The translations under genes were made by a program, and so were the position numbers. This document shows, in pieces, positions 1 through 10,602 of a stretch of 64,000 bases of DNA (position 1 is the first letter of the stretch; the number at the start of each line of letters is the position of its first letter). Source of the stretch: Arabidopsis thaliana (Eukaryota; Streptophyta; Magnoliopsida; Brassicales; Brassicaceae). Where the stretch lies: contig NC_003075.7 of assembly GCF_000001735.4 (NCBI RefSeq), forward strand, positions 2,357,001 through 2,421,000, read 5' to 3'. Under the pieces are notes generated by a model that was given only the letters and a program-made list of their open reading frames with translations, was not told the origin of the DNA and did not search any database.

Positions 1-417
1 CCACCAAGATTTATTTAAATGCAAGGAACAAAAAAATGTTTGCCTTCAAGGATAAAATAGATATAGATTTAATCTCTTTAAATTTAATCTTCGTCAATAA
101 ATTTGCTTCATGAGTTAACGCGATCAAACTAAAAAAATCTTTGTTCTCTCACTTAGCAGCTCATTTTAGAAATTCTCATCGCCGTTCGTTTGCCGTCCCG
201 TTTCTGTTGGGCTTAAGAACTTCTCCTCTGTAGTATATCATTATACTTGAGCGGAGCCCTTGTCCGAAGAATTACCAGTTTTTTGTTGGAGTTCTGATTC
301 AGTTGGATTTCATTTGCTACTTTCAAAAGTTGGTTTGCTGTTTCAATTAGGCTCGATTCTCTGTGAATTGATTGCGCTTGGTTTCTTATCGAAGTTGATT
401 CAAGTGGATTTCTCGTC

Positions 418-1320
418 ATGAATATGGAGTTAGACAAAGCTATCTTTGAGATGTCGATCAAAGATGATGGTCCTCTAGTTTTATCCTATCAACCAAAGTT
501 TAGTTCGATAGAGAAGAATAGTTGTAGTATTATTCGACAATTTCTGAACCCTTCTCACCAACGTATGTCTAATTGGATATTAGATATGCCTCGAATATGG
601 CGGATCTACTCCCGGGTTCATGGGGTTGCTCTATTTCAAGAGAGATTTCAGCTTTTCTTCAAGTCAGAGGATGATTTGCTTGAAATTTTTAAAACAGGTG
701 TTTGGACTCAAGATGAGTGGTGTGTTGTAATGGATCAGTGGGTAGAGAAGCCACCTGAGGAGTACTTGATGTTCCTTCCGATTTGGATTCGTCTTCGTAA
801 TATCCCAGTTAATTATTACACAAAAGAGACAATTAAGGAAGTTGTCGAATGTCTGGGTGAAGTGTTAAAGGTTGAATTAGATTTGGATAAATCTCAAGCT
901 CAAGATTATGTGCGAGTTCAAGTTCTTTTTGATGTTCGAAATCCGTTGCGAAATTCCAAGGATGTTCAGGTGCCTACAGGTGAAGTGTGTTCAGTTACTT
1001 TTGATTACAAGCGTATTTGAAAGAGATGTTTTCTTTGTCAACGTCTTACTCATGACAGAGCGGACTGCCCTAGTCGTCTTCAAGGTAGTGGTCAAATCCC
1101 GGATGCAGTCTCAAAGAAGTTGTCTTCAGAGAAGATGACGAGTGATCAAAATATTCATCCCACAGAGGGATGAATGGATGAATATTTGTCAACGTCTTAC
1201 TCATGACAGAGCGGACTGCCCCAGTCGTCTTCAAGGTAATGGTCAAATCCCGTATGCAGTCTCAAAGAAGTTGGCTTCAGAGAAGATGACGAGTGATCAA
1301 AATATTCATCCCTCTATGGG
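418..1320 (+). pseudogene. LINE ORF1: DUF4283 plus CCHC knuckle
   Basis: An open stretch from 418 to 1020 encodes a DUF4283-type nucleic-acid-binding domain of plant LINE ORF1 proteins, recognisable by the W-x-L-x(2)-R-V-H-G-like segment (I-Y-S-R-V-H-G), F-x-F-F-K-S-E-D-D and the P-I-W-I-R-L-x-N-I-P core. A TGA at 1018-1020 interrupts it immediately before the zinc knuckle, which reads C-F-L-C-Q-R-L-T-H-D-R-A-D-C (C-x2-C-x4-H-x4-C). The knuckle region is then duplicated in tandem. The ORF1 chaperone function is inferred from the family; this copy is broken. Confidence 0.85.
1036..1312 (+). repeat. 151-bp tandem duplication of the zinc-knuckle segment
   Basis: The segment starting tgtcaacgtcttactcatga at 1036 recurs at 1187 with only a few substitutions through the 'agtgatcaaaatattcatcc' block. 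The second copy is in a different frame context, so the duplication contributes to the breakage of ORF1. Confidence 0.9.
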
Positions 1321-1789
1321 ATTTGAGGTTAAAGAAGCTCTGTTAGACAAAGAGATAACGGAGTTGGTGAGGTTTAAAGAGAAGCAGAAAGGTGTTGATG
1401 ATCAAGGAACAATTTTCCCCCTTTCTAAATCTACTCTTTCTCTCCCGATAAATGAGGACAAGATTGATGATTTACAGATGCAACAATCCAAAAAGTTGCA
1501 GGTTACTATGGCCAGCCAAATTCTGATTATCTGAATTTGGATTTCTCTCCTCTTTTGATAAGCCTTGTTCTTCTGGTTTGTGCATCAAATAGAAAAATCA
1601 GAGACCTCGGAAAAGTTATGGAGATAAGGAAGACTGCAATGAGTTCACCGGTTCCAATCGATAAAGAGGTTAGTTTCAATACCAAGATTTATAAAACCTT
1701 CAAACGAAAGAATCACGTCTCTGAAATTAAATCTTCTAAATGTCTTAAGAGAGATGATAATACGGTGGTTCCTAGTGAACCATCGCAAT

Positions 1790-4329
1790 ATCAATATGGC
1801 ATCTTAAGTTGGAATTGCCAAGGTTTGAGGAATCCTTGGATAATTCGGCACCTTAAGAAAATGAAGAAAGAGCATTTCCCTGATATTTTATTCCTCATGG
1901 AAACCATGAATTCTGATCAGTTTCTGTTAAAAGTTTTTAGATGGCTTGGTTATCATTACTTTCATACTATAGAACCGGTTGGGAAGAGTGGTGGTTTAGT
2001 GATCTTTTGGAAAAATTAGATAGAGATTGAATTTCTTTTTGAGGATAAGAATCTTTTGGATTAAAGAGCTTCTCAAGGAAGGAAAGGCTAGTTTTCTCTT
2101 GTGTTTATGGGAACCCTGTGACGAATCTAAGATACATTTTGCTGGAAAAGCTAAGTAGTATTGGATTAGAGAGAACTACAGCTTGGTGTATGATAGGGGA
2201 CCTCAATGATATTTTTTCTAATGAGGAAAAGTTAGGGGGACCGGTTAGGTTGATATCTTCTTTTCAGCCTTTCAAGAATATGCTGCTTAACTGTGACATG
2301 CATGAACTGGGAAGTACATGTATTGGTTTTACCTGGGGAGGAACAAGGAATGGTCAATGGATTCAGAGTAAATTGGATCGATGCTTTGGGAACTCGGAGT
2401 GGTTTAATTTATTTCCAAACTCTCATCAATGGTTCTTAGAGAGATTAGGATCAGATCATCGTCTTGTTCTAGTGAAGTTTGTGAAAGATCAGGAGGTTTT
2501 TAAAGGTCAATTCTGTTTTGACAAACGCTTTGCTGATTTTCCTAACTGTGCAGATGCTATTCATGGTTCATGGAATGGTAAATTTAATTCTTCTTCTATG
2601 CTGCAGATGGTTCATTGTAGGAAAGCAATAAGTAGATGGAAAAAGACTAGTGAATATAATGCTCAGTAGGATTTTGGGATTAAGAAAAGAACTGGATGAT
2701 GCATAGAGTGAGCAGTTTCCTTGTTGGCCCCAAATTCCAGACATTCAAAGGCAGTTGGGAGTTGCTTTTAGAGAGGAGGAGTCTTTTTGGAGGCTGAAAA
2801 GTAGAGATAAGTGGCTTTTTGGAGGTGATAGAAACTCAAAGTTCTTCCAAGCTATGGTGAAAGCTAATAGAGCAAAAAATTCCTTGAGTTTTTTAGTGGA
2901 TGAGAATGGCAATGAAAAAACTTTGAATAGAGAGAAAGGAAACATTGCGTCTACCTATTTTGAGAATTTGTTTATGTCTTCTTATCCGGCGAATCTTCAT
3001 TTGGTTTTGGATGGATTCTGTCAAAGAGTTTCTGAAGAGATGAATAAGACTTAACTAAAGAAGTCACTGAAATGGAAATATACTCTACTGTCTTTTCTAT
3101 TAATGCTGAGAGTACTCCAGGGCCAGATGGGTTCACAGCCTTATTTTTCAAGAAAAATTGGGAGATTGTCAAGGATCAGATATGCAAAGAAATTTTGGGT
3201 TTCTTTAGACAGGGGTCCTTCCTCAAGAGTGGAATCACACTCACCTGTGCTTGTTTCCAAAGATTTCAAATCCACAAAGAATGTCAGATATTAGACCAAT
3301 CAGCTTATGTTCAGTCTTATATAAGATTGTTTCCAAAATCTTGTCTTTCAGACTGAAGAAACACCTTCCAGCAATTGTGTCATCTACTTAATCTGCATTT
3401 GTTGCTCAAAGGTTAGTCTCTGATAATATCCTTATCGCCCATGAAATTGTGCATAGTTTAGGAACAAATGATCGGATTTTCAAGGAGTTTATGGCTTTCA
3501 AAACTAATATATCGAAGGCTTATGATAGGGTTGAGTGGCCTTTTTTAAAAGGAATTTTGACTGCTTTGGGATTCAATGATAAATGGATTTCTTGGATAAT
3601 GGGTTGTGTGACATCTGTTTCTTACTCAGTTTTGATAAATGGTCAGCCATTTGGGCATATTACTCCTGAAAGAGGTATCAAGCAAGGTGATCCAATATCA
3701 ACGTTTTTATTTGTGTTGTGTATTGAGGCTCTGATACATATTCTTCATCAAGTTGAGAGTAAAAGGAAAATTAGTGGCATTTAGTTTAATGGCGATGGAC
3801 CTTCAGTGAATCATTTGTAATTTGCAGATGACACTTTATTGGTCTGTAGAGCATCAAAGCATGATTGTGAAGAGGTTATGCTTTGTTTATCTTAGTATGG
3901 ACATATCTCAGACAAATGATTAATGTAGAGAATTCAATCACTTTTGGTGCTAAGGTGGACAAGGATACCAAACAATGGATCAAAAATCGTTCAGGGATTC
4001 AGATAGAAGGTGGGACTGGGAAGTACTTGGGATTACCTGAGAATTTGAGTGGCTCTAAACAGGTTTTATTGGGATTCATCAAAGAGAAATTGCAATCAAG
4101 ATTGACTGGTTGGTATGCTAAAACTCTTTCACAGGGAGGTAAGGAGGTTTTGTTAAAATCAATTGCTATGGCCTTGTCTGTGTATACCATGACCTGTTTT
4201 AGACTGTCAAAAGGTCTATTAACTAAGCTTATAGGGGTAATGACGGATTTCTGGTGGAACTCGATGGAATCTTCGAAGAAAATTCATTGGATTGGAGTTA
4301 AAAATTAATTATGCCTAAGAGCTTAGGGG
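1790..4329 (+). pseudogene. LINE ORF2: endonuclease and reverse transcriptase, first part
   Basis: The endonuclease begins with I-L-S-W-N-C-Q-G-L near 1800, continues with L-F-L-M-E-T, G-D-L-N-D-I-F (near 2200) and S-D-H-R-L-V (near 2450). The reverse transcriptase follows: T-P-G-P-D-G-F near 3115, K-A-Y-D-R-V-E-W near 3515, G-I-K-Q-G-D-P near 3680, and F-A-D-D catalytic box near 3822. Stops at about 2017, 2667, 3052 and 3781 and a stop just before FADD make it a pseudogene. The frame is cut at 4334 by the LTR. Confidence 0.92.
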
Positions 4330-5483
4330 CTTTGTGTGAGACCCCGTCCCGGACGTCTCGGCGTCCGGCGACGTTGTACTCAAATTCGCGCCTCTCCCCG
4401 ACCGAACCGCTTAATTTTTCGCGATTCAACATAGAATTGCCTTTACGAGGCTAAATTCTATAATCGCTCTCTTATTACACAGCGGAAGTCTTTCTAACCT
4501 TGGTTTAATTCTAACCAACTCTTGTACCGGTTTTCATCGTCTTTGTCCCTTAGACTTAGATCGATCCTTTACTCGGTCAAGACATGCATATGTTCGCTAA
4601 CCACTCTAAGCCAAACAATCGCATATTCCTTTATCCTACTTTCACGGTCAATTACCAAACGTCTATCTTAACTAATAAGCTAGATCGTTACATACCTTGG
4701 CCAATATGCGGATTTGATTCCTTAGCCCGTTTGTCGCCTTACTCCATTCGTTCAACGACTCGTCATCAGTCGTGAATTGATGAACCAATCCCTATCGTTA
4801 CTTAGCCATACAACCAACCAACCCCACTGGTCTAAGTACAATGATAGAGATTGGGGATGGTACGATTCTCTTGGTTCACGATGGCCGAATCAAGCTCTTG
4901 GCTTATTGGTCCATTCGTTCTCCAAACGTACGCCCCTCCGGCTACATGGTGGACGATTGAGCCCTCGGCTTATCAAACCATCCATGTTTCCGTTCCGGTC
5001 GTTTAACACTACGACCGCCCACGGTTTACTAACCAATTACCCGTCCGGTCCATGGTGGTCGATAAAGCTTTCGGCTTAATAATCCATCCATGCGGTCCGA
5101 ACGATATCCTTATCACACCCAAGGGTCCGTGGATTCATCCACTGGATCATCGTAGGCTAGCCCATGAAATCTTTCTTCCGTCGGCCTTAGGTTTGCTCGC
5201 GGGTCCAACATCCGTTTTGTTCATCGGTTCCCACCGTGGACTTTCCCGTTGGTTATCCGTCGAGTCACCCTTTGGTCTTACCGATCTCTGATCGGTTTCA
5301 CCATGGCTGAGGAGATAGATACATGAAGGCGGCCGCGATGTTGATCCTATATGGTGAATCACGTTCCTTACCCATTCTTGGTGCTTTCTCCCTTTATCGG
5401 TAAGATTGCATCCATGGGCGACCCTTGGGTGTGTTCGGATGCACTTATCCTTGTGCTTCCTCGAACACTTTTCTCGATCCATC

Positions 5484-5650
5484 CCATCCGATGATCGGTC
5501 TGTCCGACCCGTTCCGTCAGACGATCGGCCTATCCCATCCGACCCGTCCGACGATCGGTCTGTCCGCTCCGTCTGGCCGATCCGATCCGTCTGACGATCG
5601 GTCTGGCCGATCCGATCCAACGATCGGTCGACCCGATCCGATTCGTCTCT
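5484..5650. repeat. CGATCGGTCTG-rich imperfect tandem repeat inside the LTR
   Basis: Repeated units of the form 'gacgatcggtctgtccgacc' recur at least six times with substitutions in about 165 bp. It is strongly GC-rich against the AT-rich surroundings. The open frames read through it in several phases are Asp/Arg/Gly- or Pro/Ser-rich artefacts of the repeat. Confidence 0.85.
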
Positions 5651-5867
5651 AAGACGAACGGTCTACCCTCTCCATCCTCTACACTCCATCGAACCGTTGG
5701 ACCGGGAGGTAGCATGCGCATCAGTTCGGTCGAGTTATACTCGCCGAGCCGCACCCCCTTTCCGACCAACAACTCTAGGATGTGTTAGGACTCCTTTAAG
5801 AATGTTTTATGGTGTTTTGGATGTTGTGAGATGATGTGAGATTATTCCAAAGGCCTTGGGCGTCCTC

Positions 5868-5876
5868 CCTTATATA
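5868..5876 (-). promoter_or_regulatory. Predicted TATA box of the LTR promoter
   Basis: TATATAAGG on the minus strand, in a GC-rich setting about 580 bp from the minus-strand start of the LTR. This fits a U3 promoter with transcription starting near 5840. Only the motif and its position support it. Confidence 0.5.
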
Positions 5877-5904
5877 GGGGGCGAATGGATGCTTCCCGAA
5901 GCAT

Positions 5905-6255
5905 CACATCCGTTCCTTGCACCACTCCGAAAGGTCACATCCGTTCCTTGCACCCTTCCAAAAGGTCACATCCGTTCCTTCCAAAAGGTCACAACCGTTC
6001 GTTGGTACCCGCTCGACCTTACACCTTTTGGCCGAGACACCTTTTCACCCGTGAGCTACCACAGTCCACCAGCTCGAGTGTCAGCTGACCAGACCACCCA
6101 GCTGGGTCAGTACACGATCAGCTCACCGAGCTCAGTCGAGCTGTCTGTCAGCTCACCTAGCTGAGCTAGCTAGTCTTCCAGCTGGTTTAGCTCACCTAGC
6201 TTAGCTAGCTAGTTCATCCTAGCTTGTCCAGCTCACCTAGCTGGTTCAGCTTTGA
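5905..6255. repeat. Two short-repeat tracts in LTR U3
   Basis: At 5905-6000 a 25-32-bp unit containing 'aaaggtcacatccgttcctt' is present about four times. At 6100-6250 an AGCT-rich tract repeats 'agctcacctagctgagctagctag' type words. Both sit upstream of the predicted TATA box on the minus strand, where enhancer-like repeats commonly occur in plant LTRs; that role is inferred. Confidence 0.7.
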
Positions 6256-6454
6256 ACTTTCTCGTTCTTCTGACTAAGTATTTTAGTCCGTTTCTTGACC
6301 ATGGTCTAGTTTTCTCCTAAAACAACCTCACCTCTTTATGAACGCGGGACGTGGTCGTTTCAAGTCTACCCCCCTTAAACTGAATTCGTCCTCGAATTCG
6401 GCGTGTGTAAGATCTTGCTTACTCCCTAACTCGGGAAACGGGCGTTACACTTTG

Positions 6455-7964
6455 GTTTTAAAGACTTGCAATGTTTTAATCAAGCACTGTTGGCCAAACT
6501 AGCTTGGAGATTACTCACTGATTCAAGGAGTCTTCTTTCTCAAATTTTCAAAAGTCGGTACTTTTTAAATTCAGATTTCCTCAATGCACCTCAAGGAACT
6601 AGCCCTTCTTATGCTTAGAGGAGTATTTTATATGGTAGGGAATTATTGATGGGAGGTCTGAAGAGGATTGTACAAAGGTGTGGATTTATAAATGGGTGTT
6701 TGATGGTCAGAACCGGAGACCAATGAATGTGCATTCATTGATGGATATCTAGATGATAGTAAATAAGTTAATTGGTCATATCACTCGGAATTGGAACTTG
6801 CTGATACTCAGAGATTTATTTCAGGAGAAACATGTTCAGTTAATTATGCACCAGAGACCTCTTGTCACTATAGAAGACTTCTATTGTCGGGCTAGGACTA
6901 ATGATGGTTTATATACAGTAAATTCGGGTTATGATAGAAGTAGTAGAGCGACTTACCCGAATCCTTTAAAGAAGCTGAGGTATGTCCTTCTATTAATCCC
7001 TTGTTTGATAAGATTTGGAATCTTGCAACGGCTCCAAAGATTAAGGTGTTCATGTGGAAAGTTTTAAAAGGTGCACTTGCAGTGGAGGATAGACTAAGAT
7101 CACATGGAATTCAAATTAATGATGGGTGTTTATTGTGTGAAGAGGAACTTTAAACAATTAATCATATTTTGTTTCAGTGTTCTTTTGCTCGACAGGTGTG
7201 GGCTCTTGCGCTCATTCAATCACCTGCAATGGCATTTGGATCCTCTATCTTCACGAATATTGATTATCTGATTCACAATTCTCTGAACTTGGGACTTTCT
7301 CAACAACTGAGATCTGTTAGTCCTTGGATCCTGTGGTTTTTATGGAAAAAAAGAAATAAGATTTTGTTTGAGGGTACATGTTCATTGACTCAAGAAATCG
7401 TTGATTAAGCTTATGAGAATTGTTCTCAATGGATCAATGCTCAAGGAAAAGGGTCTGTTATGGTTAAGTCAAGTTCCCAGAATTGGATTCCTCCACCAGT
7501 GGATGAACTTAAATGTAACATTGGTGTTGCTTGGACTAAACAGAAGCAATTAGCTGGTATATCTTGGGTGGTTCGAGATTCGATGGGGCATGTTTTACTT
7601 CACAGTCGAAGATCATATTCTTATGTACACTCTCTATTTGTTGCAAAAATTAAAAGTTGGGAATGGGCATTAGAGAGTATGGATCATCTACATTATGATA
7701 AAATAACCTTTGCCGCCTCCTCTCCTAATATTATTAAGGCTTTGAATAAACCAAATGACGGGCATCGGTCATATTTCTGAATTACTCAAGTTCACTAAGG
7801 ATAAACCACACTGGTTTATGATGATGAAAACAGATTATTGTAATACAGGTGCTTTTGAAATAGCTAAGAGTGTCATCACAGGAATGCGGTGGCAATCTTA
7901 TGTAGCTCACAGTTTCCCCTATTGGTTGAGAAGTCTTTTTGATAAGGAATTGACTTATCAATAG
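6455..7964 (+). pseudogene. LINE ORF2, second part: RT tail, zf-RVT, RNase H
   Basis: Translation resumes directly after the LTR with the plant LINE segment F-N-Q-A-L-L-A-K-L-A-W-R-L. The zf-RVT region follows near 7000-7200 (F-M-W-K-V-L-K, C-L-L-C-E-E, H-I-L-F-Q-C). The RNase H-like tail runs at about 7460-7960 (W-I-P-P-P-V-D-E-L-K-C-N, then G-I-S-W-V-V-R-D). Several stops and frame changes interrupt it, and the last stop is at 7962. About 70 bp of apparent 3' UTR follow. Confidence 0.85.
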
Positions 7965-8044
7965 AGTATTTGAGTTTTCACAAGGAGGTTAGGATTAGAT
8001 TTTAGGTTTGTCTTTTATAAGAGTAGAAATCAAAGTTTTTTTTA

Positions 8045-8490
8045 AGTAATGTAAAATTTGATACAAATCGATAAATTAATAAGAGAATAATTTTTTTGAA
8101 AATCTTATGTAAATATATGGTCCCATCAATATCATAAATTAATAATTGTATAAATATATCAACTATATATATCTATTATATGTAAGAAACTTCAATGATA
8201 TATAATTCTAGTATTGTTTTTTTCATCTTAAATTCATATTAGTTCTTGTTTGAATTTAGTTCATTTATTTTTATTGTATCAAAAACTTTTGGTTTTGTTT
8301 TTTAGACATAATAACTGTTTTTACTTGTATTTGGTTCGAAAAATATATTTTATATATAGAGAGATATATTATATTGTCATAGAAAAATAAAAAATTAGGA
8401 AATTAAGAAAATTTATCTATAAATTAATACCTCTATAAATTAATAGAATTTTGCGGTCCCAACATTATTAATTTATAGAGGTTTTACACT
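8045..8490. mobile_element. Emigrant-like (pogo/Tc1-mariner type) MITE
   Basis: The right end reads tattaatttatagaggttttac (about 8466-8487), the inverted form of the conserved Emigrant terminal repeat GTAAAACCTCTATAAATTAATA as I remember it, flanked by TA. The left end near 8045-8080 is a decayed match (gtaatgtaaaatttga...ataaattaata). The interior is AT-rich and non-coding, and 'cctctataaattaata' recurs near the right end. The family name is from memory; the left border is uncertain. Confidence 0.5.
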
Positions 8491-8492
8491 AT

Positions 8493-10085
8493 ATGCGTTG
8501 TGTCTTAGGTTTGTGTTTAGTATCTAAAACTCCCTTGTGTTTCTCTTTTCTCTTTGGTATCATGGCAGATGAGTTATGGGATGCATTACAACACTTAGAG
8601 TTAGGAAGGGAGGATCCTGCTCTGTTTATTCCGCATGCTACTTATGCAACTGTTGAATCTAGGAATAGACTTAGCTTGATTGTTAGGCCTCTTAATCCTC
8701 GATCTCAAAATCTCAATGTTGTGGTTGCTGCTTTGCCAAGGGTTTGGGATCTGACGTCTAGAGTTCATGGGAGAGTGATTAATGCAACGTTTGTTCAGTT
8801 TCTCTTTCAGTTTGAGGTGGATCTCTTGTCTGTGCTAAGAAGGGAACCATGGCTCTACAACAGTTGGTTTGTCACGGCTCATCGATGGGAGGTAAATATG
8901 GCTTTTGAGTACTTGTCTAATATTGATCTGTGGGTGCAAATGTTTGGGATCCCTCTCCTCTATGTTTGTGAAGAAAATGTGGTAGAAATAGCTCATGGTT
9001 TAGGGGAAATAATATCATTGGATTTTCATGATGCTACTACAACTCAAATAGCTTATATTAGAGTGAGAATCCGATTTGATATTACTGATTGCATAAGATT
9101 CTTCCAACGAATTACCTTTGATTCTGGTGAGACTGCGCTGATAAGGTTTCAATATGAGAGGTTAAGAAGAATATGCAGTAGTTGTTTCAGGCTGACTCAT
9201 CATAGGAATTTCTGCCCTTATCAACAACCTGAGCCTAGGTCTCTTGTTCGTGGTCCTACTAACAACCTTACAAGGACTAGAAGAGAAGGAGTGTGTACCC
9301 ATAATGAATATCATCGATCATCCCTGAACTCTCAATCGCATATGTCTGAAAACTCCTTTCCAGCGCCTCTTGAACCTCCTCCAAGAGTGGCAGCTCCTTC
9401 TTTGAATCCTCATGAATTGGTGGCTGCTTATTTTCCTCAAGGAAGAGCAGTGTCTTTACCAAATATAGGAACACTGAATCTAATCTTAATCCATCATTTA
9501 GCAGACAAGCGGTTTCAAGGAATTTTAACATTCAACCGTTTTTTGGTCCTGTTATTGCTACAAATGTTCCTCGTGTGGTTGAAGTAGGTGAGTGTTCTAG
9601 ACAAGGAGAGTTTGGAGAACCAGTAAACAAGATGGATAAGGGAGACTCAACAAAAAGGAAGAATATGGGAAGTGCTAGAAGTGATGAAGAAGAAAGAACT
9701 CATGGAGTTGTTGGGCATAAGGATGGAGGTATTCTGAAACCTCCAAAGAAGCGCTAAACACTCTGAAAATTTTGTCATATTTTTTGTTTTCTATGCTGCT
9801 TAGGATCCATGATCGCAGCTTCAAGGTTTATATAATAAGCGCTGCATTGGGTTCAAGTATGCAGGTCCAAGGTTTGAATAAGGTGAAGAGTGGGTATGGC
9901 CGTTGGAACACTTTTTGGTTAAGGCTACTCTTTGTGTGCAGTTTGTTGTTTCAGTTTACCTATCACTTTTTGATTTTACAACATGGGTAACATTGATGTT
10001 TTGTTAGGTCATGTTTCTTTACTTGTTTTGGTGTTTGTCTTCAAACTGAAAGTGGAAGGTCTACTGATGTACTTTTTGAACTATG
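8493..10085 (+). mobile_element. ORF1-only LINE derivative, 3' truncated
   Basis: One DUF4283/zinc-knuckle ORF is followed directly by about 330 bp of non-coding tail, with no endonuclease or reverse transcriptase. The tail has the same order of short matches (aaaattttgtca, ggtttgaataa, cactttttgg, caacatgg, gatgtacttt) as the tail of the minus-strand copy at 44562-45470, so both belong to one family lacking ORF2. This copy loses the final part and poly(A) where the MITE at 10086 begins. Confidence 0.75.
8562..9757 (+). pseudogene. DUF4283/zinc-knuckle protein of LINE origin, one frameshift
   Basis: Translation from the ATG at 8562 (M-A-D-E-L-W-D) gives a DUF4283 domain over roughly residues 30-200, then a knuckle C-S-S-C-F-R-L-T-H-H-R-N-F-C (C-x2-C-x4-H-x4-C) near residue 210. 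A Pro/Ser-rich region follows. A single frameshift near 9460-9480 moves the rest to another frame, which ends G-G-I-L-K-P-P-K-K-R at 9757, the same C-terminus as the copy at 44.9 kb. Undoing the shift would give about 398 aa. A nucleic-acid-binding role is a family inference. Confidence 0.8.
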
Positions 10086-10365
10086 AGAGCAGCCCCAACG
10101 GTAAAATACATTCTCAGTCCATTGTTTCTATTATTTTAATCATTTAAGTATAATTTTATTATTTATTTATATTTTTAGTTACAAATAAAAAAATTGATCA
10201 ATTATACTTTATCACATATAAAGTGAGTTTTTAAGTACAGTAAAGCAAATCCGTCTTTTTAGGACTTTCTTTCTTTCTTTCTTACTTCTCTCTTACTTTT
10301 TCCAATTAACTATCATTTTTTTTCTTTTTAAGGGACTTATTAAAACCGACCGCTGGGGCTACTCT
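10086..10365. mobile_element. 280-bp MITE with GAGCAGCCCC inverted ends
   Basis: The left end agagcagccccaacggt and the right end accgctggggctactct are inverted repeats with two mismatches, enclosing AT-rich non-coding DNA. Superfamily is not resolved because no clear target duplication is visible. It lies about 240 bp upstream of the TYW start codon, so it may be part of that promoter region. Confidence 0.65.
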
Positions 10366-10602
10366 GATCTTAATATATATATAAAAAAAAGTTGCTCCAT
10401 GAGTTAGCATTGATTACATTTATCAATGTCTTACATGGGCTACACTAATGATAGTATGTTGGGCTTTTTATGTGTGCTCTAGTAGTATTGTCGTTTGTTT
10501 GTATTTGTACTATGACTCATCCTCTTGTTCATCGGATCTAAAGCGCCACTCAAAAGGGTTTATGAAAAGGTTAGGGTTTTAACAACAACTCAAAAAACAG
10601 AG

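Larger units (their letters stand above)
4335..6449 (-). mobile_element. 2115-bp solo LTR of a Ty3/gypsy-type element
   Basis: The insert starts TGTGAGACCCCGTCCC and ends GGGCGTTACA, that is TG...CA ends, and is flanked by the direct 5-bp repeat CTTTG at 4330-4334 and 6450-6454. No gag-pol ORF lies inside. Read on the minus strand it starts TGTAACGCCCGTTTCCC and holds a TATATAAGG box about 580 bp in, so the minus strand is the likely sense strand. Near that start (about 6365-6400) lies a purine tract like the polypurine tracts that follow gypsy polyproteins, suggesting an LTR that grew to include former internal sequence. The LTR/LTR recombination origin is inferred from the missing internal region plus the intact target duplication. 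Confidence 0.88.
120..8035 (+). mobile_element. Decayed L1-type LINE split by a solo LTR
   Basis: This is a full-length-style plant LINE on the + strand. In order it keeps a DUF4283/zinc-knuckle ORF1, an apurinic-type endonuclease, a reverse transcriptase, the zf-RVT region and a C-terminal RNase H-like domain. Stops and frameshifts break every domain, so it cannot be active. The LTR insertion at 4335-6449 interrupts the reverse transcriptase ORF. The protein sequence resumes right after it (G-F-K-D-L, then F-N-Q-A-L-L-A-K, a typical plant LINE segment). I could not fix the 5' end (taken near 120), and no poly(A) or target duplication is obvious at the 3' end. Family-level identity is secure; the exact borders are not. 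Confidence 0.9.

Noticed and set aside
5147..5772. Long Asp/Arg/Gly-rich and Pro/Ser-rich ORFs on both strands
   Set aside because: They lie in the GC-rich tandem repeat of the solo LTR and result from repeat periodicity, not from protein coding.
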